A stretch of 64,000 nt of DNA from Paulownia fortunei (GCA_019321725.1 CM033113.1:7378001-7442000); one strand, 5' to 3'. Positions 48,913-62,962 are shown, numbered from the stretch's first letter. The notes: generated by a model not told the origin, from the letters alone. Made by a program: numbers and translations.

Positions 48913-51146
48913 TGCTGCAAGCAAAGAGCAGGTGATCAGTTTTTTGGGATTGTTGAGGGGGGAACCCCATGTTTTGTTTATAGATGAAAAGCAGAGATCT
49001 GGATCCAAGAGCACTTTGATTTTTCTATTATTATTGTACTTGGAAATTGCAATTAAGGGTTAAGGGGGAAGATGGTGATGCAGATGGGCTCTTTTGGTTT
49101 TATTTTAGGCATAATTAGTCTGGTTACTATATTAGTTCTATTGCTCTCTTTGCTTCTGCTGTCAATGGTTGTCCAGGTAATTTTTTTTTGGATTTTAGCT
49201 TTTTGAAACCACATATTATGTTGTTACATTACATCTCCTGGCAGCAGAAACTAGTGGCTTTTAATTTTGCCTCAATTTTCTCTTTCTGTTGTTTAAGAAT
49301 GTTTCCCTTCTTTATTTGCCCTCCTCTACCTCCTCCTATATTCTAATTTCACTAAGTAGTAAAAAAATAAATGACCTGGTCACTGGCACACTAAATATAG
49401 AAGCAGAGAATTGGGATATTTTTTTTATTCGTTTTTAAAAGATGATATTTATTGATTTCTCAACTTCTTTTCAAGCGAATTGAAATAATAGAAATAAAGC
49501 ATTTATCAAGATAACATGTTATCTTGTCTCATCAAAAAAGACTTGAGATATGAGATACTGTATATGTTACACCATTAGTGATCTGCCTCAAGCAACACCT
49601 TATTCAATATACATTGATTCTACTACTACTGGAAACACAAAAATTATCTTTGGCAAAAGCAGTACAGACTATAAGTCAAAAATGAATTAATCATTCTTCA
49701 TGTCTGATCGTCAGGAATTTATTGTGGGAAGTTAATACCTAACTAGTTGGAAAATAAATGTTATTAATCATGCCATTTAAGGACTATCTTGCAAAAACAG
49801 TTTCATTGATCACAAGGACCACCAAGCAACTACCTAATGAATGTTTTTTCCTTGAGATTTGTAGATCAAGTGAAATATATAGCCATGTTCATACACTAAT
49901 TAACAAGGAGCTGCTTTGATGGTCCAGATCCTATTGAAAGTGGATACTGCAAGAGATGACTCAACCACATGTTGGGTTATAAATTCCATTTCAGAGACTT
50001 TTCATTGGAATTATAAGAAGGGTACTGTGTTTCACCAATTCTGGATGCTATGTTTTAAAAGAACCTGGTTAGTCAATTCAATTTCCATGAGGCTGAAAGC
50101 TCTCAGTTGGCCCTCACCTATTTTCTGCCAATCTCTGCTTCTGGTTGTTGAAAGTGATCATAAAAACTTTATAAGGGTAAAATGCATATTACTACTCCCT
50201 GTGACTGTGACTGTGAAATGCAAAGGGTAAATTCCCTAATATGTAAAACCCCTTTTTTTTTTATGGGAAGAGATCAAATTGAATCCACCTTCACATGTAC
50301 AAACAATGGGAGCACAAACCCTTTATTTGGTTTAAAGTAAAGAATTTTCACAAGTTACTCAATAGGGACGGAGCTAGGGGTTGAATAGTCGCTCCCCACA
50401 ACAACATATAGTCTTATATGAATTTAAAATTATAATAAACATATAAAATAATTAATTTTTAAAATTTTATCCCCTATAAATAATAAAATTACTTTTATTA
50501 TGGTTAAAATCATCTCTATACCATTATTCTTATGAAAAGAATCTACTCTCGCCTCAAAAGTTTAGAATTTTTGGCTTCGTTCCTGATTCTTGATGATATT
50601 ATTGGTTCATTAAGTTGGAATAATCGGAACAAAATCAAGAAGGAGAAAAAGAAGACAAGGACTGGTAATTAATCCGAATCATAGGGATCTGAACGAGTTA
50701 TTCTTAGAAGAACAAGGAGTGTTTAAGGTAATGCTAAATAATTAAGGAAGTAGATTAGATCTATTTTTTTTTTTTATTAATAAGGGGATTAAGTATGGAA
50801 TCTAATGGAGTAGTGAAGGTCACATGAGTAGTGAAGAATTAAGCTAATTTTAGCATTTTAATAATCTGCAAATCTGGTCATGCTGTCGGGGGCTGCTTTG
50901 CTGTAAAGGATTAAACAAAGAATGAAAGAATATCAAATTTTGGTTTAGTGGAAGCGACACTCTCACACCTACTTAGATTTATTAATTACATTATTAACCA
51001 AATCAATCAAATGTCTTAACAAAAAAACAAAACCACTGTGTATTAAATTAATCAAAAGATAGATCGGCCCTCGTGCCACCGTGACTTGCATAATGGCGTC
51101 ACGGGGCCTAATCCAGAGAGAGTAAGACTTTCATTATCATTGTGCC

Positions 51147-51190
51147 GATTAAAATACAACGTAGAGAGGATTAAAATACAACGTAGAGAG
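51147..51190. repeat. 22-bp perfect tandem repeat
   Basis: The unit GATTAAAATACAACGTAGAG AG occurs twice in direct succession (51147-51168 and 51169-51190). Confidence 0.92.
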
Positions 51191-51250
51191 GCATCGATCG
51201 TAATTACCATATTGTTAAAATAGTTGGAGTTCAATTGAAAAGTATCGTAA

Positions 51251-51411
51251 TTCTAATTTTAGTGGATACAGAATATGATATGTCAATATTGTATTTTCGG
51301 GAGTTCCTGCCAAGTGACGTGAAGAAAATGATTTTAATTTTAGTGGATACACAAACTATGATGTGCTTGTATTGTCCTTTCGAGAGTTTCTTCCACGTGA
51401 CGTGAAGGAGG
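51251..51411. repeat. tandem repeat, unit about 80 bp
   Basis: Copy 1 (51251-51330) and copy 2 (51331-51411) share TAATTTTAGTGGATACA, a TTTCG(G/A)GAGTT block and GTGACGTGAAG. They are diverged at about one base in five. Confidence 0.85.
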
Positions 51412-54257
51412 TATGTTGGATAAGTGGTTTTCAATCGAAAGTTCGACTCCAATTGTGTATAGGCTGTGACCACATTAAAATTTATTTGGAAATCGACCAT
51501 TCCCACTATGTAAGACATAATTCACCTTCGATGAAAGTGAAAATAAGAAGTTCTTTTACTTTTCTTTCAAGTTTCTTGTAGAGTTGCATGATGATGGAAT
51601 GTTGGTTTAATCATATGGAGTAATAATTTGGGATTCCAATTTTCAATTTTTTTGCATGATGTGAATGGTTACAATCTTTTCGTATAGTATTTCATCGTTT
51701 TCCTTTTGTTTGTTATATGTTATCACAAGGAAATCAAATAGTGGACCCCTGACATATAGTTCATTTAAAGACAGGAAAATGAAATATGTTCAGCTTCACA
51801 GGTTTTTTCACTTTTCCCATACAAACAACACAAACTTGTGTACAATTTGGGCCTGTTTGGGTTGATGGTTACTTGACACTACTCATACCCAAGTTAGGCC
51901 ATTGGCAATAAAACACAGCAATGAATGAAAAAAGTGGTAAGAAAAAGATGTAAGAGCCTAACCCAGAAAAATAAAAGGGACAACAACAACAATAAAAGAA
52001 GAGACAAAGACACCAGCTACATATATACATATATATATATATATGGAGAGAAAAATATCATATAAGATTTCACCTTTGCCCTTATTTTGCATAAAAAAAA
52101 GATAACTTTATCTACCCTCCCTGCTGCCGTGTAAAAGCTACATTTGTTACATAGTGGAGGTGCTTCAGAATTCTATCAGAATTCACATTATTGCCCTGAC
52201 AATTTAAGCTGTTTCACATTTTGTTGTGCAAGAATAGAAAGATCCCCCATCCCCCATCCCCCATGCATATAGTTTACTTTATGACCTCGAGTAATTAATT
52301 ATTAAGAGTAAATTATAAAAATATTTATAAAAAAAAATTATTTTATATTTTAAAACTACAAATATCCTCGAGTCATTATAAATACTCTCTTGAAATTTAT
52401 TATTATTTTATAAATATCTCTCTTAATAAGTGTAATTTGTAAAATAGAGACAAATGTGAGTAGTTATAATTTTAAAATTTAACTGATTTTTTTGTAATTA
52501 CACCAGGAGAGTTTTTATAATTTACCATAATTATTAATTAGAGAAGCATAAATAACCATTGCTAGATTTTAAGTTCATATTCATTCTTACCTCACATGCA
52601 TAGTAAATAAATCTTTACACCAATTTTAATTTAAATACTCACCGTTACGGGTGCTTAATCTTGATTTCAATGTCTAATGACTGGAAATTACCTCAAAACC
52701 CCTTCATCAAGAATCAGATTGATGAATGAAGATCTCGTCACATGAGTGAACATGTAAATTGGTAGCCATTGCTTGCCACATGACATGAGGGATGAACAAA
52801 AAATCTGATCCCTTTTGAGTAAGGATTTGGGAAATTTGTTAAGGAAAAAAAATGGCACATGATTACAACAATTAATGGATTTAGGTAATAATAAAACATG
52901 AGACATTGGCAGATAGTGGGTGTCTTTAAACATGAAAATTTGGAACACAAATACTTTTAGGAACGTGCCATGTTATGACTCTCCATTTTAAGCCAAGAAA
53001 ATTTTTAATTGGTTTTTTCGTCTACGGCATGAGAGGTCACATGAGGGGTGAGGGATTTTACCCCCTTTTTTTTTTCTTTAATTATATATTATTTAATCTA
53101 TAAAGTTGATTGAATTATTGGACTGTAAGAGATAGGGGAAAAAGAGTTATTTAAGAAGACGAAAGGCATCTTTTCTTTGTCTGAAAACTGAAGACTATTA
53201 ATCAAAAAAGAAATCTTTACATGCTGCGTATGCGATTTTACATCATCTTTGCGTATATTGTGTTTTATATCAATTTAAACTTTTTTATTATAATTTTTTT
53301 ATATTTTGTATTACGTATCATATTTATTATGTGTATACAATTAATTTTAAATATATATTTTAAAAAAAAATATTATTTAAAAAAATAAACATAAAATCAA
53401 AATAAATTTCATGCGCTCTCATATGTCAAATTAAACCCCTCGTGTGATTAGATTGGGGGATTCTTGATCATGGCCTACCACCAATTATATTTGATCACAA
53501 ATCGATCATTGTTCTTCTTTTTTAAAGTTACTTCGGCACACCAGATGATTGCTACTTGGTCATCAAACTTGAACTTTTTTTCTTGTCATCATTTCAATTA
53601 GTCAAAACTAGAAAAAAAGTATTAAAGATGCCAAAAGATTGAGAAAAAGAAATATATATTAAGTAAAGCATGAATTTGTTCTCTAATATAAATGATTCAT
53701 TTTGCATGTACGTATAACATAAGAGATTGAAAATTTAGGACAACAAATTTTTGTACACAACGTAAGAATCACACCGTATCTCTTTAAAAAAATTGGGGAT
53801 GCAGAAAACCTGCGGGTTATTCATAGCCATGGACTGTGATTACCTAATTAAATTTTAACACTATTTTGGCTTCAATTATTTGTTCGTTTTATGTGTAATA
53901 TCTGAGGGTTGTTTCTAAACTTGAATCTTTAATCATTGTTGATCGTTCCACATTCGGCTAATCCAATGATTTTTGTATAAAAACAAGGTTTAGTGTGGTC
54001 TAATGTCCATATTAAAGGTCAAATCATTGTCCCCTTTTGAGCGTGGACGTCATTGTCTATCCTGAATTTCGGGACTCTGCGTCGCTAATCCCTCTTTTGG
54101 CTGATTGTTTGTAGTGATCATAGGTGGAAAGTGGAGGATAATAAGCTCTTGAAGTTTGCACTATTAAAAAGAAACTTTTTAACCTTTACCATAATCACAA
54201 CTCCTCACATCTTTATATGTTCTTCTGATCGAGTCAAATTTAGTGTGCTAGGCTTCT

Positions 54258-54963
54258 TTACTTTATATATAATATACTAATAACTATCACACCTAAAAGG
54301 TTGAAGGAACTGGAAGGGAAATTAAAATCAATGTACAACGCAAAAGGCATAGGGTACCTGCTCGTCAGTGCCCTTTTGTTGATCAAGGGGGCCAACGAAT
54401 TGATATGAGCTGGTGAGAACCGTTTATGGGGTTGGAGTTGTGGGAGCATTGTAGAGCCCATGGAAAATAATGGTGCTATTTCTAATTTCTGCGAGCCCCC
54501 ATGTCTCCCTAATGACTATGACCAAAAACTGTCCCCTTTGTCCACCCGGAAACACGTTTAAGAGAGCAATAACTCTCAAAAAAATTAGAAAAATAAAACC
54601 CAAATGGAGATTTATTTTCCAATGTTTTGACCAACCAAATTTCACAATGTAGTTCAGATAATGTTCCAGTGGCAATGTCTTGTGAAATGCCGAGCGATTT
54701 AGTCGTCATTGAAAGGAGTAGTTCATAAAATTGAAATTTGCTAGTGAAGTTTTGATCCAAGTGGTAACAGTAAGGTCATGAGAGATGTTGATGTACTTAA
54801 TGAAGTAATAGATTGGTCAATTGGGAGAGAAAAAAGTAGGGGAGACTGGAATTTTGTTCCAATGATGAATTTTAAAGTTCTCAGGATGCAAACTACATAT
54901 GGGATAACTGAGGACTTCAAAGGCTTCGTGATGTTAAGGAACAAAGAGCCAAAGAAAGCCTAG
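54258..54963. other. unrecognised stretch with overlapping open frames
   Basis: Several frames of 60-83 codons overlap on both strands, and base composition here is less AT-rich than around it. No frame shows a motif I recognise and none extends through the whole stretch, so a decayed gene or transposon fragment is more likely than an active gene. Confidence 0.3.
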
Positions 54964-55433
54964 AAGGAGAACTTGATCCAGACAGCGGTAAGAGAGAGAC
55001 GCACGGATTGGTGGAGACTTGGGATTGAAATTTTTTCTTACATTTAAGAAATGAAACACACGAAAAAAAGAATACTAATAAAGGTGCTCATATAACTGAA
55101 CCATGCACAACCGTAATCACAATTATCCAAAAATCCAAAATGTGTCGATTTTCAATTTGATAAAATTGGTTTTGCTTTTGATTTTTTCAGCACCTTACGA
55201 GCAGCTGCTATCTACACAAAATCCATGGAAGTCAAAGAAAATTTCCCTATTCCAAATGATACGCAGGGGAATCATGGTCAAGGACTCAAATTTAAAGTAT
55301 ACACATTCTCTTTAATTAGGAAAGCTTCCCGAGCATAAAGGAGGCCAAAGTTAAAAATAACACCATGTGGCTTGAACATCATAGAGACATTTTTTCCCAT
55401 CGAAAAACAACTACAAATGTTGCGTTGTCAATG

Positions 55434-58206
55434 TCACCTGCCGAAGCACTTCAAAATAGAAGATGTCAAAGATGACGAAAGGAACTTCAGCCCAGCTGAT
55501 CCACCAGGAAAATAAGAGATAGCATAGTATGCTAGTGCCATGACCTACAAGCACAGCAGCATTTCTGGATTAGATAATTAATTAACTTAATTGTTTATTT
55601 CTTATTTCATATTAGACAGGCAATTCTGTTTTTCCATAGAAAAATGATAAGAGAAATCATCATATGGAATCTAACTGCCAAACAGAAATTACTTCACAAA
55701 AGCTGGAAAAAGGATAACATAAAAAACACGTGTCTTAATACCTGAAGCACAGAAAAGAACACAGATAGAACATAGTTATGAAGCACCATAGAGACATAAA
55801 TGGTCCCCATCATGCTGCTGATGAACCCTAATGTAAAAGGTAGCCTCTGATAGAAAAACATGAGAAAGGGAATATTAGAGAAGATGCAATTCCAGAAAGA
55901 GATTACAATTTATTTTTTTGTAGAAGTGATATGGCACCTCCTTTGACGACATGTGGTTAAACTGATTCTTTGGACCTCTAAGGGCAAAAAAAGACCCAAT
56001 TATGAAGGCACACCCAACAGTAAAGCAGATGGCAAATTTCTGAGGCACCAAAACAATCACTGGAAGAAATAAAGTGAATGCTATAAATACAAAGAAAACT
56101 CCACTTGCTAGTAGCAAGCCAAAATACATGAGTGCTTTTCCAGAAGGGATGCTACTTGTGGCAGACTGGAAATTTCCTGGTAAATCTCTCACTCCTTTGG
56201 AAACCCTGGACAAAGAAATTGCACTTAGAAAAAATAAAAAATAAAAAAATACAGTCTCTATGAAAGTGGTATGCTAATGTACATTAGCTGTAAGAAAGAG
56301 AAGCTATAAGATCATGAGTGACAAGGAAAAAACTATAAATAAATCACAGTAACAATGAAATCCCAATCATATCCTGGGTCTTTTTTTCCTTCTCTTATTG
56401 TGCCCTTGGCACATAGCTTAGGCCATTGGAGAAGCTTTTTCTACGTGAAAATGCACTAGTGGATGAATATACGTGGGCATTTCTCATAACTTAGAAAACA
56501 TTGCTAGAAAAGGTATACAATATGGCCTTCAAAGGCCATGCGTCCAACTAGAACTATAATCCAAATACCATATGTTCAAAGATTTAACTGCCACAGGCTT
56601 CAATGAGCGGCCCAATTACACCTGTTCAAAAATACATCCAAGCCAAAAAATACTCAGAGGTCCCTCTCACTTCGTGTCTCCCTCTTCCCTAGAGACACTT
56701 ACGAGTTACGACCCAAGCCACTCAGAGCCACCAACGCTTCACCTCCTTTTCCATAAATAAGGCCAGTGACCCTCATTAAGTCGATCTTCCTCACTGTGCC
56801 CCCTACTAAGTTTTTTTTGGATTCTCTACTGTGTTCACTAACTTCTTTTGGATTTTGAGATGGGTTGAACTACCTTGAGGAACATTTTTCTTGGGTTACT
56901 TAACAATTCACTTATAATCTTTTTTTTTATATATAACTTCTCCCTCCGCTGGTGTTTTGCAGTTGAGTTCGGAGTAAACTAGCTGATTGATGAGAGTGAA
57001 TTTTGTTAAGTACTATAGTTTAGAGGGCAAAGGAATAGATAGAAGCAAAGTACCGATGCAAACTACTATTTAGGAACCTTTTTTTCAAAACAATTAAAAT
57101 GCTATAGAAATATGTAAAAAAGTTGTTTGTAGAACTGCCCCCTTGATGCCAAGAGTCAAATGAGAGCATTATTCCTCAATGAACAATGTATATTCTTTCG
57201 CTTTTGATTGAACAAATTTTAAAGCTTACTGGACGGTTTTTATGTGGAAACAATTAAGGCTAAAATATGGGAATACAGAAGCATGCATGTATATAAGCAA
57301 ATCCTAAACAAACTGACTACTGTGAAGCATAAAGAAATGAATGATTTAAAATACTATTGCCATAAGCTTCCAACAGCACAGGTGGTTTATCAAAGACAAG
57401 AATTTTTTGCTGGATCGCTTGCATACAGACAGTAAACATTATGACATTAATAGCTGTATAGTGATATAGCTATAATCTTCAACTGCATTGAGAAAAAGCT
57501 AACATATAGAGTTCTTGCATGCCTGCTTGTCAATCATATAAAATTATGCAACTTAAAGCTGAAAAGATCCCCATTGCTCATAGCTTCGCAAGACCATTTT
57601 CCTCAGTTATTAAAGAAATTAGAAGCCACAAATTGCACTCCCACAATTTCAGTAATTATTCAAATAGATGGATCCCACAATTTTTCATATTTATAATTAG
57701 GACAAACGATCCCCACCTGCATTAACTATAGTTGAAACAACACTTCCTCAAGCTAGCTGGCCACTGGAATGGTAAAGGTTTGTGATATGTACCATCAAAC
57801 TGAGAGCAAAGGTACCTTGGTTTAATCCCTTGGTGTTTCAACATGAACTTTACAAATTATTGCATCCATTATTCATCAAGTTCATATAATTTCACGGCCA
57901 GGTCATTATTTGTTTATAAATTTTCAGCACCGTTCTTATTTTGTACAACTTAAGGCTTGCACCGTTCTTCCTTTAATACTTCGTTGGCACTTTGTCTCTG
58001 AAATCAATGAAACTATACTAATCATTCATCTCTGCCTTCAGTTGGTCATCGTGTACATGATTTCCCCATCCAATTCACCTCTATGGTGATAAATCATTGC
58101 TGCTGTCACTAATCATCTCTAATTCCATATGATTTCAAGAGAATCATTCAAATTAACAAAGCAAGAAAGGATGCATCTAAACAGCACGCATCTGAGACAC
58201 TGTAAA

Positions 58207-58251
<45 letters not shown>

Positions 58252-58487
58252 TGAAAAGGATCTAAATCTTACACACTGAAGGTGCCGGATACGGTGTCGT
58301 TGGCGGACCTGACAGCGGCTTCGATATCGAATACACCACCGAGTGAGCCGCCGCTGCTACTCTCTTCGGAAGATCTAGCGGCTGCGTATGAATTCCAATC
58401 TGCGAGCAGAGAAGAGTTCGAAGACAACGTCGTCTGCTGGAGAGAATTTTCATCAGCAGCAACGCCCCCTGAAAACCACTTCTGCAT
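55434..58487 (-). CDS. SFT2-like vesicle transport protein (Got1/Sft2 family)
   Basis: Exons on the minus strand are 58487-58273, 56205-55938, 55846-55742 and 55544-55434, total 699 nt for 232 residues, the usual length of plant SFT2-like proteins. Yeast Sft2 is a Golgi tetraspan protein that helps fusion of endosome-derived vesicles with the late Golgi. The N-terminal cytosolic part (MQKWFSGG, then SLLADWNSYAA and FDIEAAVRSANDTVSGTFSV) is followed by four membrane spans. Spans 1-2 lie in exon 2 around ALMYFGLLLASGVFF and CFTVGCAFIIGSFFALRGP, span 3 begins in exon 3 (FTLGFISSMMGTIYV), and span 4 crosses exons 3-4 (VLSVFFSVLQVMALAYY). The C-terminus ends CFGR. All junctions are GT-AG and in phase. 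It shares orientation with FKBP16-1 and RGI3. Confidence 0.95.
58211..58249. repeat. (GA)n microsatellite in SFT2-like intron 1
   Basis: About 19 GA units lie 23 bp inside the intron from the exon 1 donor. On the coding strand this is a CT run close to a 5' splice site. Confidence 0.95.
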
Positions 58488-59909
58488 TTTATGAGGAAAC
58501 GGTTTTTGGATTTGCTATGGATGGATCAAAAGCTGAAGGCAAAAGAAAATACAACCCCAGTGCCAAACCAAAACCACAGGCAACCGTAGTTGTTAAGCAA
58601 GAGCGCCTTTGCCTGGTCGCCCCACTACCAAATTCTTGCTTATTAATTTCAGAGTAATTCTAATAATAACTATAATAAAATATTAATATTTAAATACCAT
58701 CATCCTGGTACGCTAAAGTTTTAAAATATTAAATTAATTTAATTAAATGTACAGCATATTTTACTGCATTTAAAAATAATAATTTAAAAGTTCGTAAGTT
58801 TCCATACTTTCCAATATGTTTTGAATTTTATAAGTACGTTACATAAGCTGTTAGTAAACTCTGATAAAACAAATTTGAAGAGCTTCCAAGATCAAAGTTG
58901 TCTTTTAGTAAATTAGACAAGATGTAAGATAATTGAAATGCAACCTCATAATTATTGTTAAATAAATTGAAACCTCTTAATAATAATTATATAATTACTC
59001 CATGAAAAATAATGTCAATTTTGAATTATTGTAAATTTGATATGATGATATTATAAGAACAAAGATGAAATTTAAAGTAATATAGGTAAACTCAGTTATA
59101 TTTTGTATGAATAGGTTAAACGTGCTGTGCTTAAGTTGAATAATTTTGAATCGAACATAAGTTTTAAATTTTACAAGTTGGAGAAACTCAAGCTCAAGCT
59201 TAAAAATTTAAAAATAAGCTACAGTTGAGCCTGAAATTTTATTTTGACAGGCTCAACCCGAGCCCAATTTGTTTGCTGCCCAAAATTAAGTCAGAGTTCC
59301 AGTTTGTGCCCTGACAATTTTGGCTGATGTACTCTGGAGTGGATGCTTTTCAATTTCCTCAGACAATCCCGCAACTTATTCATTCATTCATTGTTGCAGA
59401 GCAACAATAATTTGGCAAGCTTTCTCAACAACACGATAAAGGAAATCATAATACCATGCTGATTATTACCATAACGCAGACTCACGTCTCATCTGGGGAA
59501 AAAACAAAAGAAGGAACTTCTAGCCACTTTCAGAATCTGGTATGATCTTTAAAATGTGTAAATGTTTCCAACAGGCTTTCACCTGGTTACTGTATCAGGT
59601 TGTAAATCGATCATTCCATGTTTAGGCCATAAGTTGCAGCTACAAAAACTTGTGTCGGCTGCTGAGCTGCATCATTTGATCATCACCATTGAATTTCACA
59701 GGCTATAAATAATAGGAACAACCGACTAGGGGCAACAAGAATGTTCTGGGGTAGGAGGCGAAGTTAAGGAAATTGGAGAAAATAAGTAATAGCTAAGAAG
59801 ATCTATTCAAGTAACACATTTTGTCAAGGGATGAAATCAAAAGAGCATCTAAGGTGTCCATCAATTCCACCTTGCGTGTAAGATTTTGAAAACCCGAAAA
59901 AAGGATTAC
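58488..59909. other. intergenic region between SFT2-like and FKBP16-1
   Basis: This should hold the SFT2-like promoter at the left and the FKBP16-1 3' UTR at the right. The middle (about 59090-59290) has a GCTCAA/AAGCTC-rich stretch reminiscent of small plant repeats, but I cannot define its ends. No gene is seen. Confidence 0.5.
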
Positions 59910-62875
59910 TCAAAGAACTTTCAAGAGCTGGACTTCAAAAATTAAAGGCTCCTTCGCATGAGACAAAAGGCTACGCCGAGGACCAAACTGCACCATAATC
60001 AGAAGGATAGAATACATGTCAGGTACACAGTGAAAGTAGATATGCATGCAAGGCTAACATGACCTTTGTCAGGATTAAAGAAAGTGCATCAAAAGAAAAA
60101 GGTAAACCACGGGAGAAAAATAATTTTAAATTCATATAGAAATAAATAAATAAAATGGACCTCTTCAGGAATCGGTTGTAAAGTGTCACTAATATATCCT
60201 ACCGAAGGAGGTATTAAAGCTCTTCGCTTTCCTGAAGTATGTTAACAGAAGTTCAGGCGATCACTATACTCTTATTAAAAGGAAGTATCGTGAAATATAA
60301 TTTTACATATTTAAGTAACTTTTAGTATCAATAATAAAAGTTTGAACCAACCTCCAACTTTCATGCCAATCAAAACCTCCTTTAGGCCTCTTATTATCTG
60401 TCATATCGAAAAGCAATATGTAAGACAAACAAAGATTGAAATTCAAATTAAACAAATCAATAACAAATGAATATGGTCTCATAGTATTTTCACATTAATA
60501 CTTTCGGACTGGTATAGCCAGATCATACAGGAAAAATTGCCTTGATTTCCCCTAATAATTTCAACATCTCAAGAGAAAAAACTTACCTAAATAGTCACAC
60601 TGGGTTGGGTTAAGGGAAACATTAATCTCTTGGTCGTAAGTTGATACATCACTTATGGAACATAATGTTTCTATTCAGTGGTTATTGCCAACATTAGAGA
60701 ATCAAGTCATAAATGGTTGCACTTAAATGAGAGCTTTCATTACTGTAAAATCTTGCACCTGCTTGCTAACCTCACATTATCATGATAATCAAGTGGTCCA
60801 AGGCAACAGATAAATCTAATGATGTGGTAGCAGGAAAGAATTTGATCACTGTTCAAAGTCAGAGTCTCTTGATGTAATATAGGAAGAAAATCAAAAGAAA
60901 AAATAGAGCAATGAACCAGTATGATTAACATGCCACACCATTTCAAAGTGCTTTCTACTACTCCATGAAAGTATCAACTATGCTAACCTGCTCATCATCC
61001 AGAGGAAGTATAACAGGAGAACTCTCTCCGCTAAACTGATCGACAGTACTACATGGAAAATAAAATGTGTCAAAGTTCAAAAACATTACTTATATTAAGA
61101 GAAGCGAAAATAATATGCCACCATTATAGGACGAAAGAAACAATAACTAATCTTAGAAATAAATTAAAAAGGAGAAGAAATAATGTGTAATTTAAGAGAA
61201 GAAAGAATGTTAATACACATACTATTTTACATATATTCACTCAGAACTTCCAAACACAACATGTAATTATACCTATGAACAAAATATCCATTTGACCGCC
61301 GGCATACGTAATTAAATTGTACAGTGTCTCCTTCACGAGCTTCCTGCCCTTGTCCTTCAACAATGTCTTGGACGGATATCCATAAACTTATTAGACATCA
61401 ATAATAATTGAACTCATGCATGTGTCTGAAACACCTCTTTTCACCACACTGGCCCTACCCCACCCCCCGCCTCTGCTCAAAGAAACACATTGCTTGGTAA
61501 TTTCATTTGCCATTTCAGGAGATCTTATTAATAAAAAATAAACAATTTTCAAATATAACGTGGAATTTCAACAATCATTTTAAGCAGAGATATGGAGACA
61601 GCTCAAAGTCCAATCAACTTTTCTGAATGATGCATTTAAGAAATTTACATAGTAGGTGGAAATCCTTTCTCCCATGCAAACACATTGTGTCATTTTATGC
61701 GAACACGAAGATAGACAAAGCTTTTAATGCTAAAAGTAGGGAATAAATTTTTACCTTGTACTCTCACTCCACTAGCAAGCTTCAGTGTCCTGGATGCTTC
61801 AAAACCAGAGCAGCCATCATGCATAAGAACCAACTCCAGTCCGTATAAAAGAGAAAACAATTCCAAGCAGCATTTACCTGAGCACATCTGGTTCTTTCAT
61901 CTCCAGCATTGGGGCAGCAAGAACAGTACTAACATTTCCAAAGATCACATTAACTCCCACAAGCCGCAAAATCACCCTTCTAAGTACCTTATCTGCTGCA
62001 AGGGATGGACATCCATCCTCCAAGTTTTTTTGTGCAGAAACCTTGAGTTCCTTAGTTTTCCTAATACTGTAGTCTTCAAAATATGACCGAGATTCAGCAT
62101 ATTATACTCAGATTCCAAATCCAACAAAATCAGGATAAAAAAATTATAAAAAATTGTGTGACTGTAAAAAATTTGATTGAGTATTTGTATGTATAGCAAT
62201 TAGCATAAAACAAAACAAAATAACTTGGTTAATTAAATATGCTAGCTTTTTCAATGATCATATAAGATGCTAGGAACTAAAAACTCGTGTAGTTCTATCA
62301 ATGCCAATCACCATAACTGGCATTTTATCATATGACGCTTCAATAATGTGATCAATAGTTATCACACATATAAAATGCTATAAACCTTTTATCATGAAAT
62401 TAGCAACTCACTAACCAAAATTTACTGACTGATTGTTTAAGAAATTCCCCAATAAACATAGATATAATCTAGGCGAAATTAATGTCACGGACAGCGAACA
62501 TTAGGATCTTATTTTGATTGACAAAAGCTAAATATTGTCTACTGTACTCGTAGAGATAGTTTTCAACACAGCAGCCAAGAACAACAAAGCAAACTTTCTC
62601 CTAATAATGCATAAATTTTACCTAATCTGATCCGGATTACCAGTAAATTTTTATTCAAATCATCATCCTGAACATATGCAGCTAAAAAAATGCAATTACA
62701 AACTACTACTGACAGCATATTTACAAATCGTAGCACGAAAAAATGAAAATTTTAAAAGCAAAGGAAAAGAACTCAAAAAACATCGGCTGATAATTATTAC
62801 AGAAGCAGGATTTCACCTCGTAGAAGCGGAGAGGAGTGGAAACTGGAAACGGATTTGAAATGCAGGAGCTTCCAT
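59910..62875 (-). CDS. FKBP16-1: FKBP-type peptidyl-prolyl isomerase, FKBP16-1-like, thylakoid lumen
   Basis: Exons on the minus strand are 62875-62817, 61979-61878, 61789-61755, 61366-61273, 61048-60988, 60397-60352, 60231-60161 and 59987-59910, total 546 nt for 181 residues, all in phase. The FKBP fold covers about residues 55-181: GVRVQDIVEGQGQEAREGD, FNYVCRRSNGYFVHSTVDQF, GLKEVLIGMKVGGKRRALIPP, VGYISD and the end FEVQLLKVL. The N-terminus has a twin Arg (STRRVILRLVGV, residues 20-21), a hydrophobic stretch and LAA before residue 43, as in Tat-imported lumenal immunophilins. An in-frame upstream ATG at 62962 would add 29 residues (210 total, close to the Arabidopsis length), but the downstream ATG has the better context (AAACAATGG). 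Catalytic strength is uncertain, since lumenal FKBPs often lack key active-site residues. Confidence 0.92.
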
Positions 62876-62962
62876 TGTTTGAGATAGCGGTGGATGAGAA
62901 GAATAACGAGTAATGGATGAGAACAAGACCAACCAAGTACCAGATCCGATACTGTGGACCAT

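Larger units (their letters stand above)
48913..55433. other. gene-poor region upstream of RGI3
   Basis: The left end is the RGI3 promoter. Across about 6.5 kb I see no gene I can support. The region contains a 20-bp palindrome (49507-49526), short tandem repeats (51147-51411), an AT run (about 52022-52044) and an unrecognised stretch with several overlapping open frames (54258-54963). Confidence 0.55.

Noticed and set aside
48913..49014. N-terminal extension of the LRR kinase to the first ATG at 49014
   Set aside because: The extra 34 residues would place the signal peptide internally. The ATG at 48912 gives a standard signal peptide directly.
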